From Myxococcales bacterium (GTDB lineage Bacteria > Myxococcota > Myxococcia > Myxococcales > JAKAPL01), in the NCBI GenBank assembly GCA_021783235.1, contig JAJXUD010000015.1, positions 1-64,000 on the forward strand: 64,000 bases of DNA. The letters are read 5' to 3'. Each line of letters opens with the position of its first letter. Within the stretch, counting starts at the first letter, position 1. Shown piece after piece: positions 37,266-47,076 of the stretch. Below the pieces are notes generated by a model. The model worked only from the letters and a program-made list of their open reading frames with translations, searched no databases and was not told the DNA's origin. A program made the translations under genes and the position numbers.

Positions 37266-37833
37266 CTAGCGCGCGATGGTCGGGTAGAGCCGCGAGGCCA
37301 AAGTGACGAGCAGCAGGAGGACCACCGCGAGGAGCGCGAGGTCGACCGGCACGCCGAAGACCGGCCGCCGGATCCCAGCGCACCCGGATGCCGAGGAGGA
37401 GGGCGACCGCGTAGATCACCGTCCCCTGCGCGAGGCCCCGCACCCCGGCGGTGGCGCACTTGCCGAGCACGAGGGCGCTGCGATGGGCGGGGCTGACGAG
37501 CATCTTGTGAAGGAGGCCGACGTCCCGCTCCCAGATCACGTTGATGCCGTAGAAGATCGAGCTGAAGAGCACGCTCTGGGCCAGGATCCCGGGGGCCATG
37601 AACTCGAGGTACGAGAGCTTCCCGGTCGGGATGGCGTGCATCCTCGTGAAGACCTGGCCGAACACGAGGAGCCAGAGCGCCGGCTGGACCGAGCGGGTGA
37701 AGATGTCGGTGGGGTCGCGCCAGAGCTTGCGAAGCTCCGCCCGTGCGACCGCCGAGGTCGCCGAGCCGAGCTCGACGATCGAGCGGGCGAGGCTATTGGA
37801 GGCGACGAGCGGTCTCTCGAGCGCGGGCGGCAT
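37266..37833 (-). pseudogene. ABC-2 type permease, internal deletion and frameshift
   Basis: The frame from ATG 37833 reads a good ABC-2 membrane protein N-terminus (ELRKLWRDPTDIFTRSVQPA, LLVFGQVFTRM, ILAQSVLFSSIFYGINVIWE, GLLHKMLVSPAHRSALVLGK, VIYAVALLLGIRVRWDP). At about 37370 the meaning jumps: the original frame turns into Arg/Pro/Gly noise, while another frame gives RRPVFGVPVDLALLAVVLLLLVTLASRLYPTIAR and a stop at 37266, which looks like the end of the same kind of protein. The joined length is about 189 codons versus about 260 in the family, so some 70-80 residues are missing. Real inactivation or an assembly error cannot be told apart here. Confidence 0.7.
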
Positions 37834-38617
37834 CTCTGTAACTCCCCCCCTGATCGAGGGTTCCACCGGTGAAGTGGACGAAGACGTCGTCCAGACGCGC
37901 CTTTGGTCCCACCGCGGCCTTGAGCTCGGCCGGGGTGCCGAGGGCGACCAGCTTGCCGCCGTGCATGAGCCCGATCCGATCGCAGAGCGCGTCGGCCTCT
38001 TCCATGTCGTGAGTCGTGAGGAGGACCGTCGTGCCGAGCCGGGCCGAGAGATCGCGAAGCCGGTCCCAGACGCCGCGGCGGGCGACGGGGTCGAGGCCGA
38101 CCGTGGGCTCGTCGAGCAGGAGGATCGGCGGCCGGTGGAGCATCGACTGCGCGATCTCGAGCCGCCGGATCATTCCGCCCGAGTAGGTGCGGACCAGCCG
38201 ATCGCCCACCTCGGTCAGGTTCATGAACTCGAGCGCCCGCGCCGCCCTCGGCGCCTGCTCGGCGCGCGGCAAGCCGTAGAGCCGCGCGAAGAGCAGCAGG
38301 TTCTCGCGCCCCGTGAGCCCCGAGTCGGACGAGACCAGCTGCGGGACGTAGCCGAGGCGCCGGCGGACCTCCCGAGGCGCCGCGACCACGTCGATCCCGG
38401 CCACCGTGGCGCTCCCGGAGGTGGGCGGCAGCAGCGTGGTGAGCATCTTGATCGTCGTGCTCTTGCCGGCCCCGTTGGGGCCGAGGAGGCCGAAGAACTC
38501 CCCGGAGCGGATGGTGAGGTCCAGGGCGTCGACGGCCGTGACGGCCCCGTAACGCCGGGTCAGCGCCACGGTTCGGATGGCGACGGGTTCGTCTTGCCCC
38601 GCGATTGCGTCGGCCAC
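37793..38617 (-). CDS. ABC exporter ATP-binding protein (DrrA/ABC-2 type)
   Basis: 274 aa ATPase subunit. Walker A GPNGAGKST, Q-loop YVPQLVSSD, signature YSGGMIRRLEIAQ, Walker B ILLLDEPTVGLD and switch His in LLTTHDMEEAD are all intact; the C-terminus LDDVFVHFTGG is the drug-exporter type. GTG start at 38617. It overlaps the permease frame by 41 bases, so the two formed a coupled pair; with the permease damaged, this subunit may have lost its partner. Confidence 0.92.
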   Translation of the reverse strand: MADAIAGQDEPVAIRTVALTRRYGAVTAVDALDLTIRSGEFFGLLGPNGAGKSTTIKMLTTLLPPTSGSATVAGIDVVAAPREVRRRLGYVPQLVSSDSGLTGRENLLLFARLYGLPRAEQAPRAARALEFMNLTEVGDRLVRTYSGGMIRRLEIAQSMLHRPPILLLDEPTVGLDPVARRGVWDRLRDLSARLGTTVLLTTHDMEEADALCDRIGLMHGGKLVALGTPAELKAAVGPKARLDDVFVHFTGGTLDQGGSYRDAARARETARRLQ

Positions 38618-38705
38618 GTTCGGACCTATCCCCGCCTGTCATTTGCCACGAGGACTGACTGGGGGTCCCGTCCGGGCGAGGCAACGGCATCGACGAGACC
38701 AGCGG

Positions 38706-38777
38706 TGCGGGCGGCAGGGTTTGAACCTGCGACTTCCACCGTGTGAGGATGGCACTCTACCACTGAGTTACGCCCGC
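38706..38777 (-). tRNA. tRNA-Val (anticodon CAC)
   Basis: A full cloverleaf on the minus strand: acceptor GCGGGCG/CGCCCGC, D arm ACTC/GAGT, anticodon stem CCATC/GGTGG with loop CTCACAC (anticodon CAC, codon GUG), T arm GCAGG/CCTGC with loop TTCAAAC, discriminator A. CCA is not encoded (the following bases are CCG). It sits between the ABC ATPase gene and the 21-bp repeat; no integration scar is visible. Confidence 0.95.
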
Positions 38778-38796
38778 GAAACGACGGCGCGGGAAT

Positions 38797-39165
38797 ATGC
38801 CAGCGTCCGGGGGCCGGTCGCAAGGGCTTCGAGCGGACGGCGCCAATCCCCAGGGCTCGAGCACGGTGGCGACCGTCGCGGTCACGTCCGTGATCGTCGC
38901 GGTCGGAGAGGTGACCGCGACGGTCGGAGAGGTGATCGTCACGGTCGGGGAGCTGATCGCGACGGTCGGGGAGGTGACCGTCACGGTCGGGGAGGTGATC
39001 GCGACGGTCGGGGAGGTGATCGTCGCGGTCGGGGAGGTGATCGCGACGGTCGGGGAGGTGATCGCGACGGTCGGGGAGGTGATCGCGACGGTCGGAGAGG
39101 TGATCGCGACGGTCGGAGACGTGATCGTCGCGGTCGGGGAGCTGATCGCGACGGTCGGCCCGTGA
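38797..39165 (+). CDS. Possible heptad-repeat peptide across the 21-bp array
   Basis: A 122-codon frame from ATG 38797 would encode 13 heptads of the type VIATVGE, each with alternating hydrophobic residues and Gly-Glu or Gly-Asp ends, and a stop 9 bases before the neighbouring gene's stop. There is no convincing ribosome-binding site, the frame begins next to the tRNA, and the opposite strand also reads without stops (SPTVAIT repeats). Coding status is open. Confidence 0.25.
   Translation: MPASGGRSQGLRADGANPQGSSTVATVAVTSVIVAVGEVTATVGEVIVTVGELIATVGEVTVTVGEVIATVGEVIVAVGEVIATVGEVIATVGEVIATVGEVIATVGDVIVAVGELIATVGP
38890..39162. repeat. 21-bp tandem repeat, 13 copies
   Basis: Exactly 13 units of 21 bp (273 bp), consensus GTGATCGCGACGGTCGGGGAG, differing at a few fixed positions (gtg/ctg, atc/acc, gcg/gtc, acg/gcg, ggg/gga). 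Units 8 and 9 are identical, others differ by 1-3 bases. Both strands stay open in several frames because the unit length is divisible by three. This fills most of the 38778-39174 gene-free stretch. No spacer structure, so not CRISPR. Confidence 0.93.
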
Positions 39166-39174
39166 TTCCCGCGG

Positions 39175-39951
39175 TCAGCCTCGCCGCTGCGGGCGGAACT
39201 GCCAGAGCCAGTCGCCCTCGCGCGGCCGCTCCTCGTGGAACTCCTCGTGGAGCCCGCCGCGGTAGAGCGTGACCCGCGTGCGCGGCGGCCCAGCCGGCGC
39301 GTCGAGCCGGCAGCGAGCCCGCTCGACGAGAGCGCCCTCGACGAGCTCGTGGGAGAAGCGCCAGCCGTACGCCCCCTCGCCGGTGACGCCGCCGGGCGCG
39401 CCCACCTCGAGGAGCCAGCGGCAGGGCGCCCGCACGAGGCGCGAGAAGAGCGGTCCGGGCGGCAGCCAGACGGCGAGGACGACGTCGGGCCGAAAGCGGC
39501 GCACCGCCCGGAGCGCCTCCAGCCGGAGCACCTCGGGGCCGAGCCGCAGCCCGGGGATCGCCTCGCCCCGCAGCCGTCGCCGCTCGGCGGCGCTCATCCG
39601 CCCCTCGGGCCGCTCCCAGGCGCCCGAGTCGGTCGCGATGACCCGCAGCCCCGGGGCGGCGCGGGCGAGCCGGCGGGCGACGAAACCGTCGCCGGCGCCG
39701 ACCTCGAGGACCGTCCGACCGAGCGTCCGGCAGCGGCGGGCGAGCGCCGCGATCCACTCGCGGGTCGGCAGGAAGTAGAGCGGGCCGCGCGGCTCGCGCT
39801 CGCAGAGGCGCCAGAGCTCGCCCGCGCTCATCCGGGCGAGCGCCCGGTCGAGCTCGGCCGTCCCGGGCAGCCGCCGCTCCCCTCGCCGGTTCCAGAGCAG
39901 CCGCTCGAGCGCCGCGGCGTTTCGCAGCGCCAGGCTCGGGCGGGGGCTCAC
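39175..39951 (-). CDS. Class I SAM-dependent methyltransferase-like protein
   Basis: 258 aa. Motif I of a Rossmann-type methyltransferase is clear in VLEVGAGDGFVARRLARA (about 82-99), followed by the motif II region RVIATDSGAWE and VVLAVWLPPGPLF. A long N-terminal basic helix region (RPSLALRNAAALERLLWNRR) precedes it. Substrate unknown. GTG start at 39951. Ends 12 bases from the tandem repeat. Confidence 0.75.
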   Translation of the reverse strand: MSPRPSLALRNAAALERLLWNRRGERRLPGTAELDRALARMSAGELWRLCEREPRGPLYFLPTREWIAALARRCRTLGRTVLEVGAGDGFVARRLARAAPGLRVIATDSGAWERPEGRMSAAERRRLRGEAIPGLRLGPEVLRLEALRAVRRFRPDVVLAVWLPPGPLFSRLVRAPCRWLLEVGAPGGVTGEGAYGWRFSHELVEGALVERARCRLDAPAGPPRTRVTLYRGGLHEEFHEERPREGDWLWQFRPQRRG

Positions 39952-40065
39952 CCTGACAGCTTAGCGGAGGAGGCGCGTGGGGAGAAATCGGACAACCGGC
40001 CCCGGGGGTGCGGAAAAGCTCCCCAGCGGCGCCAGCGGCAGCCAGTGATTTCAAAGAGGTCGCGA

Positions 40066-40081
40066 TGGCACGCAGGCTGCA
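40066..40081 (+). promoter_or_regulatory. Candidate sigma-54 (-24/-12) promoter
   Basis: TGGCAC (40066-40071), five bases, then CTGCA (40077-40081) matches the sigma-54 consensus TGGCAC-N5-TTGCA with one mismatch at the -12 element. It lies 62 bases before the ATG of the second Lys-rich peptide; the 5' leader would carry the AGGAG site. An FHA-type sigma-54 activator is encoded at 47077-48399. Confidence 0.5.
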
Positions 40082-40142
40082 TTGACCCTGTCCAGAGCAA
40101 CGAAGAAGTCCCAAACCAGCATTCCCTTCGAGGAGAACTCCA

Positions 40143-40307
40143 ATGATCAAGAAGACCCTGATGGTCGCCGCCCTCGCCCTCCCCTTCGCCCTCCCCGCCT
40201 TCGCCCAGGATGCCGCCGCGAAGCCGGCCAAGGCGGAGAAGAAGATGAAGAAGCACGGCAAGAAGGCGAAGAAGGACGCGAAGGCCGACGCTCCGGCCGC
40301 GAAGTAG
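40143..40307 (+). CDS. Small secreted Lys-rich peptide 2
   Basis: 54 aa: signal peptide MIKKTLMVAALALPFALPAF with cleavage expected before QDAAAK, and a 33-residue mature part with 12 Lys, including KKMKKHGKKAKK, and an Ala-rich end. Layout, length, processing site and a shared K/H/G block match the peptide at 26629-26799. AGGAGA lies 7 bases before the ATG and a strong terminator follows. Both are free-standing small genes, too short for usual gene callers. Function unknown. Confidence 0.8.
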   Translation: MIKKTLMVAALALPFALPAFAQDAAAKPAKAEKKMKKHGKKAKKDAKADAPAAK

Positions 40308-40329
40308 CTCGCGAGCCCGCTTCCGTTCA

Positions 40330-40372
40330 GGGAGCCGCTCGGGCCTCAGCGCCCGGGCGGCTCTCTCGTTTT
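40330..40372 (+). terminator. Rho-independent terminator of peptide 2
   Basis: GAGCCGCTCGGGC (40332-40344) pairs over 13 bases (one G-T) with GCCCGGGCGGCTC (40351-40363), followed by TCTCGTTTT. It overlaps the last coding bases of the converging RlmN-like gene. Confidence 0.7.
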
Positions 40373-41485
40373 GGGGGCGTCCGCCTGGCCGCCGATCGGC
40401 GTGGCCGCGAGCATCCCGCAGCCGGCGCGAACCTCCCGGCCGCCGCTGTAGCGGCGCGCCACGGGCTGACCGAGGATCTGCAGGCTCGCCCGAAACGCGG
40501 CGAGCCGCTCGGGGGGTGGCGGGCGGAACGCGCCGTCGGGATCGGCGACGTCGATGAGGTCGAGCCGGATGGGCAGATCGCCGACCAGCTCGCGCAGCGC
40601 GCGGGCGTCCTCCTCGCCGACGTTGACGCCGTCGATCGCCACCCAGGCGAGCATCACGCGCCCCCCGCGGCTCGCCTGCTGCTCGCGCAGCGCCGCCGCG
40701 AGCTCGGGGAGCGGCCAGGTCTCCTCGATCGGCATCAGCCGCCGCCGCTTCTCGGAGGTCGCGGCGCCGAGCGAGACCGCGAGCCGGAACGGCTGCCGCT
40801 CGGCGGTGAAGCGGCGGATTCCCGGCACGACGCCCGCCGTGCTCACCGTGATCCGGTCGGCGGCGATCGCGTAGCCCTGCGGCGCCGAGAAGACGCGCGC
40901 GGCCGCCATCACCCGGTCGTAGTTCAGCATCGGCTCGCCCATGCCCATGAACAGCGCGCCGCGGACCGGCGGATCCGATTCGGCCCGGACGATGCGCAGC
41001 TGCTCCACGATCTCCCAGACCGCGAGGTTGCGGCGAAAGCCCAGCTTGCCCGTGGCGCAAAAGACGCAGCCGAGCGCGCAGCCGACCTGCGAGGAGACGC
41101 AGACGACGGCGTGCGGCTTCTCGAGCAGCCGCTCCGGCACCTGGGCCCCCGGCGCGAGGCACGGGATGGGGATGCGCACGGCCTCGATCCGCGCGCCGTC
41201 GGGGCAGGCGAAGAGGTAGCGGGTGAAGCCGTCGGCGCCCGTCTCGCTGCCGAGCTTCTCGAGGCGCGGCAGCTCGCCCTCCCGGACGGCCCGGTCGAGC
41301 ACCGCGCGCCGCACGCCGCGAGTCCGCGAGAGCTCCAGGGCGCCCTCCCCCCGCCAGAGCGACCGCGAGCTCTTCGCGTGCACCATCGAGAAGAGCTTGC
41401 GCGCCTCGAGCGGCGTGGCGCCGAAGCGCTCGGCCGCCAGGGCGTCGAAGGAGTCGGGGGCGAGGTCGTTGAGGGCGGGCGTCAC
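40346..41485 (-). CDS. RlmN/Cfr-family radical SAM methyltransferase
   Basis: 379 aa. The radical SAM cluster motif is CALGCVFCATG (CX3CX2C, Cys about 126-133). The N-terminus has LFSMVHAKSSRSLW, and SLGAATSEKRRRLMPIEETW is typical of 23S rRNA/tRNA A2 methyltransferases. The methylated Cys near the C-terminus is in VRAGCGMLAA; ordinary RlmN has DAACGQL here, so this may be a divergent subfamily. GTG start overlapping the DMT stop (GTGA). Its 3' end contains the terminator of peptide 2. Confidence 0.88.
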   Translation of the reverse strand: MTPALNDLAPDSFDALAAERFGATPLEARKLFSMVHAKSSRSLWRGEGALELSRTRGVRRAVLDRAVREGELPRLEKLGSETGADGFTRYLFACPDGARIEAVRIPIPCLAPGAQVPERLLEKPHAVVCVSSQVGCALGCVFCATGKLGFRRNLAVWEIVEQLRIVRAESDPPVRGALFMGMGEPMLNYDRVMAAARVFSAPQGYAIAADRITVSTAGVVPGIRRFTAERQPFRLAVSLGAATSEKRRRLMPIEETWPLPELAAALREQQASRGGRVMLAWVAIDGVNVGEEDARALRELVGDLPIRLDLIDVADPDGAFRPPPPERLAAFRASLQILGQPVARRYSGGREVRAGCGMLAATPIGGQADAPKTREPPGR

Positions 41486-42396
41486 GGCGGCACCGGCTGC
41501 GCGGCGGGCAGCCTAGTGTCCCCGTCGGCCCGTGTCGACAGGAGCACGCCCAGGAAGATCAGCAGGGCGGCGGCGCCGGTCCGCGGCGAGGGGCGCTCGC
41601 CCAGGATCGGCACGGCCAGCGCCACCGCGAAGATCGGCTGGAGGTAGATGAACGACGCGGCGGTCGACGAGTCGACCTTCCCGAGCGCGAAGGCGTTCAG
41701 GAAGTAGGCGAGCAGCGTCGGGAAGAGGATGACGTAGGCCACGGTGCCGACGAGCCAGAGCGGCCGCGGGCCCGGCTCGCCGAGGACGCGCAGCCCCGGC
41801 AGGTCGTAGGGGAGGAGGAAGATCGCGCCGAGGGCGAAGCTCCAGACGACCACCGTCATGGCGCCGTGGCGCCGCACGAGCCGCCGGCTCACGACCAGGT
41901 AGCCCGAGTAGCTGAGCGAGTTGCCGAGGAAGCAGAGATCGCCGAGGCTCGCCCGCCCGAGCCGGAGGCCGTCGAGCCCCGCGAGCGAGAGCGCCCCGGC
42001 GAGCGCCAGCCCGATGCCGAGGGCGCGCCGCCACGAGAGCCGCTCGTCGCCCGCGGCCACGGCGAAGGCCGCGGTGAAGACGGGGACGCTCGTGCCGATG
42101 ATGGTCGCGTTCGTGGCGGACGAGAGCGAGAGCCCCGTCATGTAGAGCCCCTGGTTCAGCGCGACGCCGAGGAGGCCGCAGAGCGCGAGCCAGAGCGCCT
42201 CGCGGCGCGAGCCCGGCCGAACGGCGCCGAGGGGGCGCGCGAGGGCGAGGAAGACGAGCGTCGCCCCCACCACCCGGACGAGCAGCATGAGGCGCGGGCC
42301 GAGCCAGAAGACGTTGATCCGCCCGACCACCGCGTTGCTCCCGAAGAGGAGCTGGACGGCGAGGAGGGCCCAGATCTCGGGACGCAGCCGGCGCAC
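41482..42396 (-). CDS. DMT-superfamily (EamA) transporter
   Basis: 304 aa with about ten membrane helices arranged as two EamA repeats (WALLAVQLLFGSNAVVGRIN, GLLGVALNQGLYMTGLSLSS, LGDLCFLGNSLSYSGYLVVS, YLQPIFAVALAVPILGERPS). Substrate unpredictable (amino acids, metabolites). GTG start at 42396. It is translationally coupled to the downstream RlmN-like gene. Confidence 0.9.
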   Translation of the reverse strand: MRRLRPEIWALLAVQLLFGSNAVVGRINVFWLGPRLMLLVRVVGATLVFLALARPLGAVRPGSRREALWLALCGLLGVALNQGLYMTGLSLSSATNATIIGTSVPVFTAAFAVAAGDERLSWRRALGIGLALAGALSLAGLDGLRLGRASLGDLCFLGNSLSYSGYLVVSRRLVRRHGAMTVVVWSFALGAIFLLPYDLPGLRVLGEPGPRPLWLVGTVAYVILFPTLLAYFLNAFALGKVDSSTAASFIYLQPIFAVALAVPILGERPSPRTGAAALLIFLGVLLSTRADGDTRLPAAQPVPP

Positions 42397-42562
42397 CCAC
42401 GCGGGTCTACGGTCCCGAGCGGTGGCCGGTCAAGGTACGGAACGACGCCGAGCCCACTCTCCCGGGACCAGCGCCGCGTCGGATTTCCGCGGGCCCGCTT
42501 GTGCCCAAAGGGCGTTGTCGTCTAGAAACAGCCGCTCGAAGTCGTCACCGAAAGGACGTTCC

Positions 42563-43948
42563 ATGGGCGCCATCGCGCGGCTGAAGGAGCACCCCAAGGG
42601 CTTCTGGTTCGTCTTCTCTGGCGAGCTCGCCGAGCGCGCCTCGTACTACGGCATGCGCACCGTCCTCGCGCTCTACATCGTGGACCGGCTCGGCTACACG
42701 AGCTCCAACGCCTCGACCATCGTCGAGATCTTCATGGCGGCCTGCTACCTCTTCTGCCTGCCCGGCGGCTGGATCGCCGACCGCTTCTTCGGCCGCTACA
42801 AGACCATCGTCTACTTCTCGTTCCCCTACATCCTGGGCCACATCATCCTGGGCGGCATCCAGACGAGCCCGGCCATGCTCGTCGCCCTCTTCCTCCTCGC
42901 GGCGGGCTCCGGCACCATCAAGCCCTCCTGCTCCCCCTTGATGGGGATGATCTACGAGAAGCAGGGCAAGGAGCATCTTCTCTCCGAGGCGTTCAGCTAC
43001 TACTACGCCGCCATCAACATCGGCTCGATGGTGACGACCTTCGCGCTGCCGGCGCTGCGCAACCACCTCGCGCCGCAGCCCGCCCCCGGAGCCGGCCCCG
43101 CCGCCATCGCCGCCTGGAAGGCCGCCCTGCCGCACGCCTACGCGGTCACGCTCATGTTCCCGACCGTGCTCATGGTGGTGGCGCTCGGGATCTTCGCCGT
43201 CGGTAAGCGCTTCTACGTGGTCGAGACGATCAACCGCGAGAAGAAGAGCCACGAGCAGAAGACGGCCGAGTGGCAGAGCCTCTGGCGCGTCGCCCCCGTC
43301 TTCGGCCTCTTCGTCTTCTTCTGGTTCGTCTACGACCAGTCGGCGAGCACCTGGATCTTCTTCGCGCGCGACCACATGAACCTCACCCTGCTCCGGTTCG
43401 GGAGCTGGAGTCTCACGATCCCGCCGGACCAGATTCAGACGGTGAACCCCTTCGCCATCCTCGTCTTGACGCCGATCTTCAACTGGCGCTGGGAGCGGGC
43501 CCGCCGGCGCCGGGGCGGCGCCGAGATCCCCGACACCCGCAAGATGATGGAGGGCTTCGTGGTCGTCATCGCCTGCATGGCGATCATGGCGCTCGCGGGC
43601 TTCGCGGTCGGGGGCGGCCGCGTCACCGCCTGGCTCGAGGTCGCGGCCACCATCGTCATCAGCTACGCCGAGCTCGGCGTGTCGGCCATCGGCCTCAAGT
43701 TCGCCTTCCAGCAGGCCGCCCCGGGCACGAAGTCGTTCATCACCTCGGCCTTCCTCGTGACCGTCTTCCTCGGCGACATGCTCGGCAGCGCCTTCGTGCA
43801 GCTCTACGATCGGCTGAGCCCCGGCAGCTACTTCGCCATCCAGACGGCGCTGATGGTCGCGGTCGCCGTCATCTTCCGCCTGGTGGCGCGCCGCTTCGAG
43901 CAGCAGGGCAACGGCGGGGTGGCGAGCCTGCCCGCGGCGGCCGCCTGA
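42563..43948 (+). CDS. POT-family proton-coupled peptide transporter
   Basis: 461 aa, 12-14 membrane helices. GELAERASYYGMRTVLALY is the POT/PTR2 ExxER-type motif on helix 1 and GGWIADRFFGRYKTI the loop 2-3 motif; HLLSEAFSYYYAAINIGSM is helix 4-5. Takes up di/tripeptides with protons. ATG 42563 is chosen (AAAGGA upstream); the longer frame to 42287 overlaps the divergent DMT region. Single gene. Confidence 0.92.
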   Translation: MGAIARLKEHPKGFWFVFSGELAERASYYGMRTVLALYIVDRLGYTSSNASTIVEIFMAACYLFCLPGGWIADRFFGRYKTIVYFSFPYILGHIILGGIQTSPAMLVALFLLAAGSGTIKPSCSPLMGMIYEKQGKEHLLSEAFSYYYAAINIGSMVTTFALPALRNHLAPQPAPGAGPAAIAAWKAALPHAYAVTLMFPTVLMVVALGIFAVGKRFYVVETINREKKSHEQKTAEWQSLWRVAPVFGLFVFFWFVYDQSASTWIFFARDHMNLTLLRFGSWSLTIPPDQIQTVNPFAILVLTPIFNWRWERARRRRGGAEIPDTRKMMEGFVVVIACMAIMALAGFAVGGGRVTAWLEVAATIVISYAELGVSAIGLKFAFQQAAPGTKSFITSAFLVTVFLGDMLGSAFVQLYDRLSPGSYFAIQTALMVAVAVIFRLVARRFEQQGNGGVASLPAAAA

Positions 43949-43989
43949 CGTAGAACGCTCGGCGACGTCGAGGCGCTCGAGCTGCCCGT

Positions 43990-45339
<1,350 letters not shown>

Positions 45340-45489
45340 GGAATCCTCCAATGCGGGGCGAGGTGGGCGAACAGGCTAGCGCGCGCGCAGCGGGCGGGCA
45401 ACGGAGCTGCGGGGACGTCACGTCCGGTAGGAACTCCGCGGGGGCGCCGTCTTGCCGCCGCGAGGGTTCGCCTGGTAGCCACTGAACCC

Positions 45490-47049
45490 ATGGAACTTCG
45501 CCATGGCCGCGCTCGACCGACGGGCCACCTGCCGCCGCGAGGGCGCGCGCTCGTCTCGATCTGGCTTTTCGCGGCCGGCTGCGTGATCCCGACGGCGCCG
45601 CTCGCGGGCACCCACTGCGACGCAACCCACCCCTGCCAGTCCGGCGCCTGCGTGAGCGGGCTCTGTGGAGCCAGTGGAGCGCCGGGCGACGGCGGGGCCG
45701 ACGCCGGCACCGGCTTCGACGCCGGATCCGACGCGGGTCCGCTGACCGACGCCGGGCCCACCGACGCTGGGGGACTCGCCGACGCCGGTGCCGCCTGTCC
45801 CGCGGGAGAGATGCCGTTCGGCGGCGCCTGCGTCTGCCAGACGAGCGGCCTCGCCTGCCAGCCGCCGGCGAACGCCGTGGGCTTCTGCGACGGCGGCATC
45901 GCCTGCGACTACGTCTGCCAGGGCGGGCTCATGAAGTGCCTGACCGGCTGCTGCGGCGCCGTCTCGCTCGAGAGCGAGGGGCCGGGGAGCTGCGCGCTGC
46001 TCGGCGACGGAGAGCTGCGCTGCTGGGGGGTGGTCGATCTGGATGGGGTGATGCCCAGCCCGGCGTCGCCACCGATGGCGGACGGGGGCGCGCCGTCGAA
46101 CGTGCGGCTCGTCGCGATCATGGGCGGAGACAGCGCGGCCGGCGCGATCTGCGCCTGGACGAGCGGCGGGCTCTTCTGCGAGGGCGAGGGACACGACGGT
46201 GAGACGGCCACGGGCGACTTCCAGAGCCACTACGGCTTCGTGCCGGCCGGGCTCTCGGCCGACGCGGGCCTCGTCGCGCTGGCCGGTGGCAGCAGCGACG
46301 CCTGCGCGGTCACGACCGCCGGGACCGTCGAGTGCTGGGGCAGCGGGGTCACCTGGAACGGCCTGTCGTCCTCCCCGACGGCCATCACGACGAGCGGAAC
46401 CGCCGACGGGGGCCTCCTCGCCGGGATCGCCAGCGTCGCGCTCGGATACCACCACGTCTGCGCCCTCGCGTTCGACGGGGGAGTCTCGTGCTGGGGCGAC
46501 AACAACAACGGCGAGCTCGGCCAGGGGACCGCCTGGGGAGGCCCGAACCCCGGGCCGCTCCCGGTCTCGTTGCCCGTCTCCGCGCCGGTCGTCGTGCTCG
46601 CCGCCGGCGGCAGCGAGAGCTGCGCCATCCTCGCGGACGGCCAGGTCTACTGCTGGGGGGACGGCGCGCCGACGACGGGTGCGAGCTGCGCCTCCCCTTG
46701 CCCGGGCCCCGCCTGGCTACCTCTGCCATTTCGTCCCGTGGCGCTCGCGGTCGGCGCCTCGGGCTTCGCCTGCGCCTTGCTCGATGGCGGCAGCGTGCGC
46801 TGCTGGGGCGCGAACGGCCTCGGCGAGACGGGGGCATCGCCGACCGGCGCCGCGGTCCCGCCCTCGGCGGCCTCTCTCGCGCTCGCAGGCGCTACGGCCG
46901 TCGCGGCGGGCGACGACTTCGCCTGCGCGATCACCTTGGATGGCGGCGTCGTCTGCTGGGGCGGGGCCGAAAACGGCCAGCTCGGGCGCAGCGCGAACCT
47001 CTCGGCGGACGGCGGCGTGGGTGCCCCCGATTTCGTCTACGGCGGCTGA
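45490..47049 (+). CDS. RCC1-like repeat lipoprotein
   Basis: 519 aa. WLFAAGC gives a lipobox, then a Cys-rich segment (CDATHPCQSGACVSGLCG), an Asp/Ala/Gly spacer (DAGSDAGPLTDAGPTDAGGL), and several repeats of RCC1 type with the signature CxLxDGxVxCWG (SCALLGDGELRCWG, CAVTTAGTVECWGSG, CALAFDGGVSCWGDNNNGEL, CALLDGGSVRCWGANGLGE). A beta-propeller exposed outside the cell is likely. ATG 45490 is used. Divergent from DUF1015. Confidence 0.85.
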   Translation: MELRHGRARPTGHLPPRGRALVSIWLFAAGCVIPTAPLAGTHCDATHPCQSGACVSGLCGASGAPGDGGADAGTGFDAGSDAGPLTDAGPTDAGGLADAGAACPAGEMPFGGACVCQTSGLACQPPANAVGFCDGGIACDYVCQGGLMKCLTGCCGAVSLESEGPGSCALLGDGELRCWGVVDLDGVMPSPASPPMADGGAPSNVRLVAIMGGDSAAGAICAWTSGGLFCEGEGHDGETATGDFQSHYGFVPAGLSADAGLVALAGGSSDACAVTTAGTVECWGSGVTWNGLSSSPTAITTSGTADGGLLAGIASVALGYHHVCALAFDGGVSCWGDNNNGELGQGTAWGGPNPGPLPVSLPVSAPVVVLAAGGSESCAILADGQVYCWGDGAPTTGASCASPCPGPAWLPLPFRPVALAVGASGFACALLDGGSVRCWGANGLGETGASPTGAAVPPSAASLALAGATAVAAGDDFACAITLDGGVVCWGGAENGQLGRSANLSADGGVGAPDFVYGG

Positions 47050-47076
47050 GGCGGGGGGCGGGGATGGTGACGCTTC

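Noticed and set aside
38890-39162. CRISPR array
   Set aside because: Units are contiguous with no spacers and differ by substitutions inside the unit; no cas genes nearby.
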